NCBI GenBank assembly: GCA_025738555.1
Contig: JAOVFP010000014.1
Span: 1,550,001 to 1,614,000 of the forward strand
Direction: 5' to 3'
Length of the DNA stretch: 64,000 nucleotides
From: Cyathus striatus
Taxonomy: Eukaryota > Basidiomycota > Agaricomycetes > Agaricales > Nidulariaceae
In this document: in pieces, positions 1 through 12,503 of the stretch
Layout of the letters: each line of letters opens with the position of its first letter
Numbering within the stretch: the stretch's first letter is position 1
Translations under genes and position numbers: made by a program
The notes under the pieces: generated by a model
The model's input: only the letters and a program-made list of their open reading frames with translations
Database searches by the model: none
Told to the model about the DNA's origin: nothing

Positions 1-502
1 TCGATGGTTAGACCTCGTACATGTTGGAAAGATAATAGAAAGCAGTGCGGAAGTTACATTTGGGAGTAACGGGGTAATTTCAGCACCCTTGAGTTGAGAG
101 TAGACATAGCACTGGAGCAAAGCAAGTTCAAAGCATGAACGCGAGTTGGGTAGATCCTAGATGTCGCTGGCACTGTTCAGTCCTTCGGGGTTCGGAGCAA
201 GTCCGGCAATGTTGCCGAGGAAGGTTTTAGTACACAAGTATACATATTTACGTAAGAAGCTCTCAACCCGCTCGATGTCAAACCCAACTCAAACTAACCT
301 CAAATACTTGTGCCTCAAAATTCAAGAAAAACTACACGACATAATATGTAGGTATATTATAATTCTTTGCTACCCGTTATACTGTTCTACATTAAATATA
401 AGTATATGTCCTAGTCTCTACAGAATCAACTATAATGAAATACAGCTCATTCTACGAGCATTACTAGCGAACTATTATCCCTCTATGGATTATATATATA
501 TA
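1..502. other. 3' flank of first TmpA-like gene, no gene seen
   Basis: No convincing coding region is seen. From about 205 onward the stretch is a diverged relative of about 5663-5850 plus 6413-6551, so it belongs to the duplicated segment described below. The shared stretch begins with TTGCCGAGGAAGGTTTTAGT at both places. It contains the empty TA site (about 393-394) that corresponds to the MITE insertion in the second copy. Confidence 0.55.
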
Positions 503-2751
503 TTAAAAGTCCCAGAGCGTGCCCTACAAAAACGTCAGTATCTTCGCGATAAAAATTGTTAAATATACGTACGAAAGCTGGAATACCAGCAGCTTTACAG
601 CCTTCCATCATTTCCGTATTCCCTTGAAAGTTAGACGTGATAAAAACGACCTCTGCGCCCCAGGATACGTAGACCTCTTTAATGAGTTTCATTGTATCCG
701 GTCGTCCACCTGTAACAATCTAATTAAGAGATGTATAGACAAGATATGTCTGTCACTAACCTCTCTTTTTAGAATCCCAGAGTAAGACACGATCTGGGCC
801 CAGGTTATTGTGAATGAGCCCGGAGATTGTGGGCCCGAAGGTTCGTTCCTGATCAGAACCAATCCAGATGAGATACCTTTATGAATATGTAGGTTAGCAC
901 GCTAGTATACTGGTAGCGGTAGAATGGAATCGTACCAGTCAGGGCTCTAAAGCAATAGCATAAGAATGGTTTCAAGCAGTACATATAACATTCAACATAC
1001 CTGTAAACACGTTGAAAGTGCTGCACCAAGGCCAGTTCCAGTGCATACTCGAATTCCTCGCTTGTACAGCGTTGATGTGTTCGAGACACCCGCAAACTAT
1101 AAGTTGCTATTAGATATCGATTATTCGGCGATATCAAAGATACCAACCCACCTTGAGCTCACGAGTCCAGATATGCGTAGGTGGATTCTTGACAAGGCCT
1201 TTTGTAAAGTCTCCTTGAACACCACATATCAAGTAGTGTTTATTCGAGTCCTTTCCTTCTCTATGAAAAGATGGCGTCAAGACATACAGTAAGAAACGAC
1301 TGAGATACATTACGTACGAGATGATTCCGAAAGCATGATACTCCATAACGGAACTGCGACTGATCCTCGCAAGCAGGCCTTGCTGCATTCCGCGTTCGAA
1401 GTGGAGAATTACTGCTTTTGGAGATGGCTATGATGACGGTCTCAGACAAAGTTACAATATCTGAATAAAGTGGCTCCGTACAATTTCGCACTCGACCTTA
1501 ACTTTTCGGACAGTGACCCACGGAATCAAAATGCTGAGCAACAAACTGATGAACTTCCTCTCAACAAGTAGCAAATAAAAGGCTTACAATACCGTCATCC
1601 CGAGGGAATACCAGAAAGTCTGTTGACGGATAATTTGAACACCATTTGGATTCCAAGTATGGGTCTTGAGGTCATAGCTATCCCCAAGAATGACAAATAT
1701 CCAAGCTGTTGACATTTAACAACATGCCGTTATTACAGATGTCGAGGAACTTACTTGAAATAAGACCAAGCCTATGAAGGTGTAAGTTATCGATGAATGA
1801 CAGAATTGCTTAAAGTTGACTTACCATCCTATAAATCGATGATGACGCTCAAAAACACTACACAGCGCTAAGTATCCAATAAAAGTGATAGAGAATAATG
1901 ACTCACTTGTGATGGTTATTTCGGACCCATGGGAAGGCAGAAATTATAGAAACTCCGATAAGAACATTGGTAATGACCCCCATTATCAGTACGGAGTCAT
2001 GGTTGTCCTTGTGGTCGATAAATATCAACACCACTCGATAGACAAGCCACATGAAACCAGAGACTGCGCAGCCAGAGTGAACTCCACCTAAATGTTGTAA
2101 GACCGAGGTGCAGCCCAGACGGAACCAAAGAGGAGACCACTAAACATTGTTAGGCTTCGTTACTCACTGCTGGATGCCGTGGATGACTCACTTTAGCAAA
2201 AAGTGCATTAATAACTAGGTATAGTAACCGTCCAAACAGTTCATTGCGCACAAGGATGGCGACTAATAGGTTTCCGAGAACGAATGCGCTGGTGTATTGT
2301 CGAGGATATTCCCAGATGTTAGCAATCGCCAACACCATTCCAACAACGTTCATAGTCGTAACGAAGACAAAAAATTTACTAGCAAGGAAGATTAGTGAAT
2401 TAAAGTATCTTCTTGGAGTTTTATGGCATACCGGTATGTGTTGAACCAAATCTGGAACCGTATCCATCGATTAGGTTTTCTCTCCAATATCTTCCTAGGT
2501 ACTACGGCAGGGAGAGTGTAGTCTTTGGACACTGGATAGGAAGGAGCCACCAATGATTTCTCATTGTATTCCTCCTTTGGAAGTGTCGAGAAGGCGTCAG
2601 GTAATGCCACCTGTGATGATACGGCCGTAACCGGTGAAGAAGTCGGTATCGCTATGGCGGTCATAGAGGAATTTGAGGAAGAGGTAATCCTTGGGTACTC
2701 CAATTCCCCAACGCCCTTCTCTGCGTCGTCGAAGTTTTGAGCTGGTGACAT
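503..2751 (-). CDS. TmpA-like integral membrane oxidoreductase, copy A
   Basis: This multi-exon gene encodes a protein of roughly 480-500 residues that resembles the TmpA-type transmembrane flavoprotein/oxidoreductase family of fungi. In Aspergillus, TmpA is linked to conidiation signalling; the role here is unknown. ATG is at 2751. Exon 1 is a low-complexity soluble N-terminus and ends at a GTATGC donor in Y-R codons. Later exons give hydrophobic segments (FVLGNLLVAILVRNELFGR), HSGCAVSG, FERHHRFIGW, GVQGDFTKGL, CTGTGLGAALSTC, and SWGAEVVFITSN in a Rossmann-like tail. The last intron splits IPAF from a tiny terminal exon encoding GTLWDF, with the stop at 503-505. All exons I traced are open and every intron has GT/AG borders, so the copy looks functional. 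It is paralogous exon by exon to the gene at 6552-8823. The exact enzymatic activity is not visible from sequence. Confidence 0.72.
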
Positions 2752-2805
2752 GATTGTCGAATGTAAGGTTGCGGTTATACTGATATTAAGTGCGAAGATC
2801 CAGAG

Positions 2806-2813
2806 TTATATAG
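2806..2813 (-). promoter_or_regulatory. TATA box of TmpA-like copy A
   Basis: CTATATAA on the minus strand lies about 55 bp upstream of the ATG at 2751. The same motif sits at the same distance in the paralogous copy, inside otherwise diverged upstream DNA, which supports a real core promoter. Confidence 0.5.
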
Positions 2814-2819
2814 TCCCGC

Positions 2820-5800
2820 AGCCCGCTGAGTGAAAAAATTCCGTTTTGGTATAATCTCTGAGGCTATGATATGGAAAACATAAGACTAGCCGACCGAGCA
2901 CAAAGGAATATGAAAGTGAGCATAGCATCATGAAATTATTGATGCGCTGACTTACGATAACATCGTCCCGAAGTATGTCGGAGGTAGGTATAATAAGTCC
3001 TCCGTGAGATATATTATCGGTAGGGAAAAAGACCACTCAAGGAACCAACATAGAACACTGCTCTGAGTTTGTAGTTTGGCAGCGAAGTGAAAATACATTG
3101 GCTGAAGGTAGGTGGCGTATGAAGACAGAGGCTAATGTAAGAAGGTACTAGAACAGAACGTAATAAGCCGACTTACGTTTCACGCCTTTTACAGCCATTT
3201 CCGTTGTTCCAAATATACGAGGGTGGTGCATAAATAACTCTAATCCTTCCGGCTGTCTAGATGGTGTGCTCGCACTGCCATTATAGCTCTCTTGGTCGAC
3301 TTTCCAGTCGTCCTACTAGCTCACTTTTCGCGTCATCACCTCATTATTGCAGCCTTCTTTAAATTGCACCGTGTTGATTTCCATTAGGGTCTAAGCGAAT
3401 GAAAATGACTAACTGAGGACCTCTGAGGACGCAAGGCCTTAGGCATTTAATATTTTTCGAGGGTGTTTTTCTAAAAATAGCTTTAAGATTAAAAAAACGA
3501 GAGGCTACTTCTTTTCAGTCTGTCAATCAAAAAGATACGAATCAATCTCTAAAGTGTGGGAGGAGATTGACCAATGCGCACATAGGCAGCCGTAAAATGA
3601 ACGTCCTGGTGTCGGTGAGTAGTGACTCCGAGTCCCGGCTGATAAGACTGATAACACCCGAGGGCGAAAGAAGCAGTTTTACAATTGTAAAGCTGTTTTT
3701 CCCATGTTCGACGCCACAATAACATCGAATAATTTAGGTCGAGGACAGCTAAAGGAGATATGAGGTTGAGGTTGCGGATATACCATGCGGCTTTAATTTC
3801 TTTACGATGACGAACGTGCGCCATTGTTTGCGAATGAGGGTTAGAAGTGGAAACATAAGTTCCTGTAGCATAATGGTGAATACTTGAGAAATAAAGGATT
3901 ATAATTATCGCAACCGGTGCTCGCTCGGAGACTCGGAGGACATATAACTCCTTAAAACTCCCGCTTCATGCCTCCGGGGACCGAGGATATCGTATGAAGG
4001 CAAGTAGTTTAAAGCCGCAACTGTGGGCTCGTCTGGCCGTGAAACAACAACCTCAGCACTAGCAATATAGTCTTCGCCACTATCATTTTAGTAGAAATAT
4101 CAGTTGGAGAGTTCGACTCATATATCGACAGTACGATAACGAAGGTGCGCAGTGTGAGGGCATGGTAGTTACTGAAGATGAGTATCGCCGTTTACCTAGA
4201 ATCGAATCGCTGCATGAGCGGAGACTCTGCGAGCAGATTGCAAGTAGATCGGTAGGAACAGCTCAGTTTGAATGATGAGCAAAGAAGCCTTCGAGCTCTT
4301 GTGCAACACAATGACGGAAAGAGGCTCTAGTCACGGCTGGAGTTAGCACTGGCAAACATAGAGCATCATGTACGACGACACTCACTCGAGGTGGAAGCAG
4401 AACTCCCCAATACTTATTATGCCACCGAGTTGAGGTTACACGTCGTTTGGCCCTGATAATCAAGCGTCTAGCTGCTTAGAACACGCTTCTCAGTGCCAGC
4501 CCAGGCTACAGCGAGCTCCAATCCCACCTAGCCTATCTCCTCCCCAGCTCTTCACTCCTTCTCTCTTCTGGCTATTCTAAAACATTTGTTCCCTCGTGTA
4601 GACATGCGGTACACGTGACACCCCTGAAGCTTCCGTATCGAGGTAGTACCTGAGAATTGCAGTGTCATAACTGCACCTGTACCCTGTGAGGACAGATAAA
4701 ATGATTGAATGTGGACTACCAAGTGGGCGTGCTTGTGAGGATGGAGGATACCCCCGACTGTGCGCCATGTACATGATAAAAAACAGCGCTCGTCCTCTAT
4801 CCCCTATAGCGAGTGTCACACCGATGCCTCCGCAGGAGGCCCCATCCGGAAGGACGCAGCAAGAGAAACTGTGTTGATAAGCCAAGAATCACGAAAGCTC
4901 CCAGTACAGCACGCATATAACCCAATGGATCTTGGTATCCTATGTAGGTTGTTCCGGGATAGGGCCCACAGGTAAGACGATTGTAGTAAAACTGGGCTTA
5001 TCGATGGGCGCTGACGATCTGGGCGGGAGAGTAGTGTATTGGCGATTGCGGTAGTCAATGTTCAGTGAAGACAGCGTAAGGAGAGTTGCCTGCGAGCAAG
5101 AGCGTAGAGAGTTGCAGCGACGCCTAGACGAACCATCAGCGCTCAGTGCCCAGATTTGCAAAGCACAATGTGCGATATGGGGAGTCTACACGTTGTTTGG
5201 AGAATCGAGCGTCTAGCTCCTTAGGACGCATTCATGAGTGCAAGCCTTGGCCACAGATAGCCCCATTCCTGTCTCTCCTCCCTCCATCTCTCATCTCACC
5301 ATTCTAAACCACTCCATCCTGTTACGTGTGTTAAGTACGATGACGAGTAACAGAGGCTCCATTCTTCGCGTGTATATCTGGCGCGGGTTATTACAGTAGC
5401 GCTGAATATTTGTGTAACCGTTGCGTCCAGGTTACAGACTGAGTTAGAAAGATATAGTTAGTTATGCGTGTTGTGTAGTTTGAGGAGGACAGCAAAGCAA
5501 GAGCGTGGAGGTTGCGTGGAGGATCAGGTCACTGTCGGACGAGTTGTCGGCTGTTCAACAGGGTTCAACGCAAGTTCAACCAAAGTTCAACCGCTGTCGG
5601 TGTTTTGTGAGTCATGTGACCAATCGGTAACACGACAAAGCTTATCGGTTCAAATCGGTTCAAAGATTGCCGAGGAAGGTTTTAGTAAACAATGGTACAG
5701 GACGTTCTCGCGGCCCAATGGTTCACCTTGTTCTCAACTTCAAGCTTTCAAAATCTCAGGCTTTGTGGAACTTTCTCAATTATGAGGGCCTCATATGATT

Positions 5801-5850
5801 ACCGTTTGCCTAATATAATTTCTACCTATCTATCTTACTGTTTTACATTA
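2820..5850. other. Gene-poor spacer between the duplicated genes
   Basis: No convincing gene is seen. About 2820-3900 is the upstream half of the duplicated segment; 3549-3824 aligns with 9582-9779, both reading a diverged LWRRT...LYNC...CYQSYQ in one minus frame without other coding signs. A degenerate direct repeat occurs at about 4436-4580 and 5188-5320 (shared TACACGT[C/T]GTTTGG and GCGTCTAGCT). About 5550-5670 is rich in GTTCAA repeats. Confidence 0.45.
4436..5320. repeat. Degenerate direct repeat pair (4436-4580 and 5188-5320)
   Basis: Two stretches of about 135 bp share an ordered series of words: TACACGTYGTTTGG, then AATCRAGCGTCTAGCTSCTTAG, then a pyrimidine-rich block with CTCTC and ATTCTAAA. 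They lie about 750 bp apart in the same orientation. No terminal repeats or target duplications are visible, so the origin is unknown. Confidence 0.4.
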
Positions 5851-6412
5851 CTGTATCATTTCGACCGAATGTTCAAGATTTTTTGGCGTGACAATAAACT
5901 TTGGTTCATTGTTCAGTTCAGACTGATGTTTTGTGCGTGACATCAATGAAATTTGTTCAAAGTGGGTATGACTGAAAATTTGAAATGTGAAAAAAATGGA
6001 CCGCAATCTGAAAGTTTCTCAAACAAGACAACAATGATAACAAATTACAATGACACCTTTCACTTAAAAATGCTGTAGCTAACTGTAGCGTCAATTATCC
6101 CCCTATATTTCGTATTTTCAACATTTTAGGTGAGCAAGAGCACTACTATTGAGGTAGCAGGAGATACTCTTACAGAAAATGTAGAAATACTTTGTATTCT
6201 TCGAATGCTTGGGGCATTAGAGTACTCATCCACCCTATCTAATTTACATGTACACTAACTCGAAATGCACGAGAAATTTTTGAAATTTAGACCTATTTTT
6301 GTTTCGCTGAACCTTTGTTCAAACCCAACTGTGACGCGTGACAAATGCGAAATTTGTTCAGTTCAGAGAGGTTCCGTGACGCGTGACTGAACATTCGGTC
6401 GAAATGATACAG
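5851..6412. mobile_element. MITE, Tc1/mariner type, perfect 25-bp TIRs and TA target duplication
   Basis: The ends are perfect 25-bp inverted repeats: 5851-5875 begins CTGTATCATTTCGACCGAAT and 6388-6412 is its exact reverse complement. Each end is flanked by TA (5849-5850 and 6413-6414), the signature of Tc1/mariner-type insertion. The 562-bp body has subterminal GTGACGCGTGAC-like words and no transposase frame, so it is non-autonomous. The paralogous segment at about 393-394 carries a single TA with no insert. Its TIR resembles that of the element at 10056-20583, with shared TTTCGACC and TGTTCA. Confidence 0.9.
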
Positions 6413-6551
6413 TAGATATATACATATTCTCTACAAAGTCTATAATGAGATACAATATAATGATTATTAAACCAGTCTATTCTACAAGCAATACTTGCGA
6501 GCCATTAGCTCTCTATGGATAGACTGCATGTGTACATATAAGCACTATCTT

Positions 6552-8823
6552 TTAGAAGTCCCATAGTGTGCCCTTTAAAAATGTCAGTGTCTTCGTAACA
6601 AGCTATAAACACTGTTAAATATACGTACGAAAGCTGGAATACCAGCAGCTTTACAACCTTCCATCATTTCTTTATTCCCTTGAAAGTTAGACGTAATAAA
6701 AACGACCTCTGCGCCCCAGGATGTATAAATTTCTTTAATAAGTTTCATTGTATCTGGTCGACCACCTAGTAGGACTATGAGTAATAGATATACGGACAAG
6801 GTACTCCCGCAACTAACCTCTCTTTTTGGAATCCCAGAGTAAGACACGATCAGGGCCCAGATTATTATGAATGAGCCCGGAGATTGTAGGTCCGAATGTT
6901 CGTTCTTGGTCGGAACCAATCCAGATGAGATACCTGTGAATCGGTGGATTAACATCATAATCTACTGGCAACAGAGGAAACTGAATTGTACCAGTCAGGG
7001 CTCTAACAAAATAGCATAAGGAATCATGTCAATTAATATAGACAACATCCAACATACCTGTAAACACGTCGAAAGTGCAGCACCAAGGCCTGTTCCCGTG
7101 CACACTCGAATGCCACGCTTGTACAGCGTTGACGTGTTCGAGACACCAGCAAACTATGAATGGCTACTCAACATTGTGCTCGATATCACGAAAGATACTG
7201 ACGGACCTTGAGCTCACGAGTCCAGATATGCGTAGGTGGGTTCTCGACAAGGCCTTTTGTAAAGTCTCCTTGAACACCACATATCAAGTAGTGTTTATTC
7301 GAGTTCTTTCCTTCTCTACGAAAAGATGGTGTTAAGACACAAGGTAGGAAGTGTTTTAAGAGGCATTACGTACGAGATGATTCCGAAAGCATGGTACTCC
7401 ATAACGGAACTTCGACTGATCCTTGCAAGCAAGCCTTGCTGCATTCCGCGTTCGAAGTGTAGAATTACTGCCTTCGGAGATGGCTGTGAGTGCGTTGTAA
7501 GATAAATATCAAATAAAAGAATGACAGAGTTCCGTACAATTTCACACACGACCTTCACTTTTCGGACAGTGACCCACGGAATCACAATACTGAGCAAAAA
7601 CCTGATGAACTTCCTCTTAATAGTAGTAACTAAAAAGACTTACAATACCGTCATCCCGAGGGAATACCAGAAGTTCTGTTGACGAATAATGCGGATGCCA
7701 TTTGGATTCCAAGAATGAGTCTTGAGGTCATAGCTATCCCCAAGAATGACAAATATCCAAGCTGTTGACGGTTATAAACATCACATTATTACAGATGTCG
7801 AGGAACTTACTTGAAATAAGGCCAAGCCTATGAAGGTGTAAGTTATCGATGAATGACAGAATTGCTTAAAGTTGACTTACCATCCTATAAATCGATGATG
7901 ACGCTCAAAAACACTATACAGTGCTAAGTATTCAATCAAGGCAAATGGAAGTAACGACTCACTTGTGATGGTTATTTCGGATCCATGGGAAGGCGGAAAT
8001 AATAGAAATCCCGATAAGAACATTGGTAATGACCCCCGTTACCAGTACAGAGTCATGGTTGTCCTTGTGGTCGATAAAAATCAATACCACTCGATAGACA
8101 AGCCACATGAAACCGGAGACCGCGCAGCCAGAGTGGATGCCTCCTAGATGCTGTAATATTGATGTACAGCCCAGACGGAACCAAAGAGGAGACCACTAAA
8201 GATCGTTAGGCTCCATTACATATTCACTCCAGTGTGCCACGGATGACTCACTTTAGCGAAAAGTGCATTAATAACTAGGTATAGTAATCGTCCAAATAGT
8301 TCATTGCGCACGAGGATGGCAACTAATAAGTTTCCAAGTACGAATGCGCTGGTGTATTGTTGAGGATATTCCCAGATGTTAGCAATTGCTAACGCCAGCC
8401 CAACGACGTTCATAACCGTAACGAAGACGAAGAATTTACTGTAAAAGAAGTTAGCGAACTATATTAGTCTTGGCCTGTGACATACCGGTATGTATTGAAC
8501 CAAAGCCGGAAGCGTATCCACCGGGTAGGCTTCCTATCTAATATTTTCCTAGGTACCAAGGCAGGGAGGGCATATTCCTTCAACACCGGATAGGGAGAAG
8601 TCACCAAAGCCTTCTCATTGAATTCTGTGTTCTCCTTTGGATGTATTTTTAAAGTGCCAGGCAATATAACCTGTGATGATACTGCAGTAGCCGGTGAAGA
8701 TATCGGTATCTCTATGGTGGTCGTAGAAGAGTTCGATGAAGAAACTGGCGGGGCCCTTGGCATTGCAAACTCCAGTTCCGCAACCCCTTTCTCTGCGTCA
8801 TCGATATTGTGAGCTGGGGACAT
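6552..8823 (-). CDS. TmpA-like integral membrane oxidoreductase, copy B
   Basis: This is the second copy of the membrane oxidoreductase, with the same exon structure and reading frame as 503-2751. ATG is at 8821-8823. Exon 1 is 8823-8486 (donor GTATGT); exon 2 is about 8438-8252 (KFFVFV to NALFAK); exon 3 is about 8195-7963 (WSPLWFRLGCTSILQHLGG to RNNHHK). Then follow small exons with FERHHRFIGW, the TAWIFVILGDSYDLKTHSW segment, GMQQGLLARISRSSVMEYHA, HYLICGVQGDFTKGL, CTGTGLGAALSTC and WIGSDQERTFGP. The terminal micro-exon GTLWDF ends with TAA at 6552-6554. No stop or frameshift was seen in any exon. Several residue differences from copy A show that the duplication is not very recent. A membrane-bound, FAD/NAD-linked oxidoreductase or signalling role is inferred from family resemblance only. 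Confidence 0.72.
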
Positions 8824-8873
8824 TGTCGAATGTAAGGCTGAGGGTAATGATATCAAGTGCAAAGATCTATTAA

Positions 8874-8881
8874 TTATATAG
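8874..8881 (-). promoter_or_regulatory. TATA box of TmpA-like copy B
   Basis: A TATATAA-like box lies about 54 bp upstream of the ATG at 8823. Its position matches that in copy A, and it is followed by the shared GGGAC context. Confidence 0.5.
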
Positions 8882-8899
8882 TCCCACTGTATGAACGGG

Positions 8900-10053
8900 C
8901 GCAAGGGCGTAGTTTCTGAGGCTATGCTAGTGGCAGCGTAAGAGCGTATTCATGCACGGAATCGCTAGACGGAGTACAAAGGAAGTATATGAAATATGCA
9001 TAGCATGGAGATAACTGCGTCCGACGAACAGGGAGTACGCCAGGGACATTGGCGCGTAGAAATACTCCGTGAGATATTAATCTGTTACTGCAGAGCAGAA
9101 GAACACTGCTTAGAGCTTGCGGTTTGGTAGCAGGGTATGAATACGTTACCTTGAGGTTAAGCCGCGTGAAATATACGGCAGTTAGTGTTGGTATAGAAGA
9201 ACACATCTCCATTCTTCTAAGTAAGCCAACAGCCCTCGAAAAAATCGTGAATAGCCCATAGAAAGAAAATTCATCTTGCTGGCTTAATCAAGCGCTCAGA
9301 GGTGTTCACATCAATTTGGGTATCTCGGCCGTGTACCTTGTTTCCATCTTATCACCTTAACCCCGCATCATTACATCCTTTGAATAATTATGCAACTGAT
9401 AGAGTCTATGCGACGGAAATCACCATAGTCCAAGAAGGTCTACATAAGAGGACTCAAGATCAATGATTTGCGCCCATTTTGTCCTTTCGAAGGGTTGCCT
9501 GGCGTTTTTCTAGAAATAGCTGCAATATTAAATACACGAGGCTACTCGTTCCAGTCTACCGTTCAAGATGATAAGTATGAATCAACCTCTAAAGAGTAAG
9601 AGAAAATTGAAACTGAACGCACTAGTGTCGGTGACCAGTGACTCCGACTGATAAGACTGATAACACCTAAGGAGGCAGATTTTACAATTATAAAGCGGTC
9701 CTTCCAGTGTCCGACGCCACAAGAACGTTGAATAATCTAGGTAAGAACGGTTAACGATAAGTATATGAGATCGAGACAAGCTGGGGATATATCATGCGTC
9801 TTTAAAATGCTGTACAATGACGAAATTTGTGTACGCCAACGTTCGCGAATGGAGGCGATGATGGGAATCTGATTTCCCACAGCACAAAGGTGCAGACCGG
9901 TGCATATTTGAGCATTTTATCGCTGCAGCTATGCCAGAGCGACTGGAGTATCGAAGTCCATGTAAAGTTGAAATCCCCCATATTTCAGAGCACTTAGAAG
10001 TACCTGCTCGATTCCGCCCACCAGCACCGTCACCGGCAGATAGGTAACGGGAC
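8900..10053. other. Upstream flank of TmpA-like copy B, no gene seen
   Basis: About 8900-9850 is the paralogous counterpart of about 2820-3900. It contains only short frames with no coding features that I can defend. The duplication fades at about 9850, and about 200 bp later the transposon nest begins. Confidence 0.45.
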
Positions 10054-11418
10054 TACTGCACCCTTTCGACCAACTGTTCAGTAACGCATCACACTGCTCC
10101 ATGAACAGAGATACAAAGAAATTTGAGAACAGCTGAAATTCAAAAAAAAAAATCGTTGTGATTTGCAATAATTTTAGCTAAAGAAAGTACTACTAATATT
10201 GTGCAACGACTGTGTATCATTTAGTATTCTTCGTAAGTCATTGAAGAATATAACATTTTTTTAAATTCCTTTGAACACGTCCTACTTTACCAACAACCTC
10301 TTCCAATGTATGTTTTGCGGGATTCAGAATAATTGGGGGAGCTTGCTTCCCCTATTTGTCTATGTAGACCCAAAATTCGTATGTGGCTGTGTGCGTGCAT
10401 GGCAACCAAGATGCGGCTGCGTGCTGTCGACCCAATGTGTTGGTCCGCATGCGTGGCTTATTGTGTGAATTTAGTTTGTCAGCACCCTTTTTGGCCGTCT
10501 TTGATTCGGAATTTGCCAACTGATCTGTACAAATTCACCTACTTGTGCAAAACGTGGTTTTTCTACACATCTGCTCATCCGATAACAATGAAAACTTGTA
10601 ATATTGTGCATTCAGGTATTATATTTACTAATCTCAGTTTTTTTCAAAATAAAAGGACAAAGAAGTACTAATATGTGTAACTTAGTTAAGAAAAATGCAG
10701 TTTTTAGCACCTTTTCTAACATAGTGCAGCAGAAATGCATCTGTTCAGATCCAAAATTTGGATGCATTATGTATGGTGCATTAGAAAACATTCTGTAAAA
10801 AAACAGAGCAATACCTTTAAAGTGGCAGTTGTAATACAGAAATTACAGTCAAGCGTGACAAACAAGAGAACTCCAGGGTTCATATATTTAAACTCCGACT
10901 TCCCAGCAGCCCAAACAGGGAACCGCTGGCAGCCAAAATCTGAAGGGTGCCGAACACTGTGTCTGAAACTGAATGTGACCCGGTGTGACGAATTTTGCAC
11001 AAGTGCATGAATTGGGTCTCTTCATTTATGACTACTTTGCAATACAATAATGTTACATGTTTGAATAAAAATTGCAGATTGGAAAAGCTTAGAAGCACAG
11101 CTTTAAAACGGTATATGCTACATGTGAGGCAGATGCTTAGATGTGAAAATATCATTGAAAACAAAATGTTTTGCATTTCTTGAGAACCAATAGTACAGTC
11201 AAACCTTATTCTATCCCATCATCAATGTTTGTCTGCACCTTTCAATCTTCTTTTTCTCGCAGTCGCCTTCAATGGAGAGAAGAAACTCAAGTTATGCGCA
11301 TGCTTAGGGAGGATAATGAACAATATGAAGGATTAGGATTTAAGTGAATTTGTATTTAATAATGATTAGTTTTTCTGTCACAAAAACTCGGATTAGGGAA
11401 GCGCCCCCTTTTACGTAT

Positions 11419-12503
11419 TGTTGAGTCACGTGACGAGAGTACTTAGTTTAGTTAATACTTAGAATATAAATCCCAAATATAATAAACCAACTTAAATCCT
11501 GAGGTGCAAAGTCAGTAAGTTCGAGGGGCGCAATTGTATCAAATCCAAATTTAGAACAACTTAAAATTAGAACAACTTAAAATTAGAACAACTTAAACTC
11601 GGGCTATTCTCGTTCACGTGTCAAAGTATTCAAAGTCAAGTTCAGATTCAATTCAGTATCGCGGTACGTATTTCTCGGTATCAAAACGTCTCGTAACTAT
11701 ATCTGATTCTCGTCTTTACACACCCTGTCAGTGGGAGGGAAGAATGCCTTATTTCTTCCCTCTTCGTCTACTATATACATTTTCTACCTACTCTACTTAC
11801 AAATTGCATAGTAATAACATTCTATTTGAGATCCGGTATTTCCCCAGTTCATTTGTAAGGTAACGCATTGTCAGCACCCAGGCAGCGGTCAGCCAATCGT
11901 GTGCATAACCCAACGCGCTCCCTTTCTGCAATGCGTGCTCATTTGAGCGTCCCATCAGTTACCTTCCTAATCAGGTAATCAGCCAATGCGGCAGCATCAG
12001 CCGCTTCACATCATTTCATTTACATCGGTCTCACGGGTTGGTTTTCCGCTCCCGCGTGAACTCCTGACTGTTGGGGTACTCACTCACTGTCCATTCTTGC
12101 TTCCTTTCCCCACTTCTCGCACTCACCCTCTCTGTCTCGCTGTCTTGTTGTTCCATTGTCTCATCGTCGTCCTTCAAGTTCACTAGGTCTCGTGTTTTGG
12201 TGGGATCCAGACATATGTCTCAGGGTCTTGGTAAGTCCGTGTTCCATTAATCTCCACACTTCGTATCACGTGCTGACTTTGTCATAGTCAGGTGTCTGTT
12301 CTGGGCTTTGGATACTTGTATATAGAATGCAACGTCATTTTTAGAAGGGTAAAGTGATTTGTATTATATTTGTTTAAAGTGTTTTAATCCAATACTAACG
12401 CGGAGCTATATGTTTTTTTAATAGGTTTAATTTTATCCCTTGTTTAATTATGGGAGGCGGCACGGGAACTCAGCCCCTCCCCGCTGTTTCCTTGCTCAAC
12501 GCA
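11419..12503 (+). repeat. Solo-LTR-like repeat, copy 1
   Basis: This 1.1-kb repeat starts TGTTGAGTC and ends near CTCAACGCA, giving TG...CA-style borders. It has an inverted second copy at 22097-23143. Shared blocks include the AGCACCCAGGCAGCGGTCAG-type region, CATCAGTTACCTTCCTAATC, and a 3' block with GGGAGGCGGCACGGGAACTC. No protein is encoded. A clear 5-bp target duplication is not visible, so 'solo LTR' is inferred from size, borders and lack of coding. This copy has a local triplication of TTAGAACAACTTAAAA at about 11548-11596 that copy 2 lacks. Confidence 0.6.

Noticed and set aside
10260..11200. Possible transposase in the core of the mariner-type element
   Set aside because: I looked for DD(D/E) spacing and helix-turn-helix-like stretches on both strands and saw only short broken frames.
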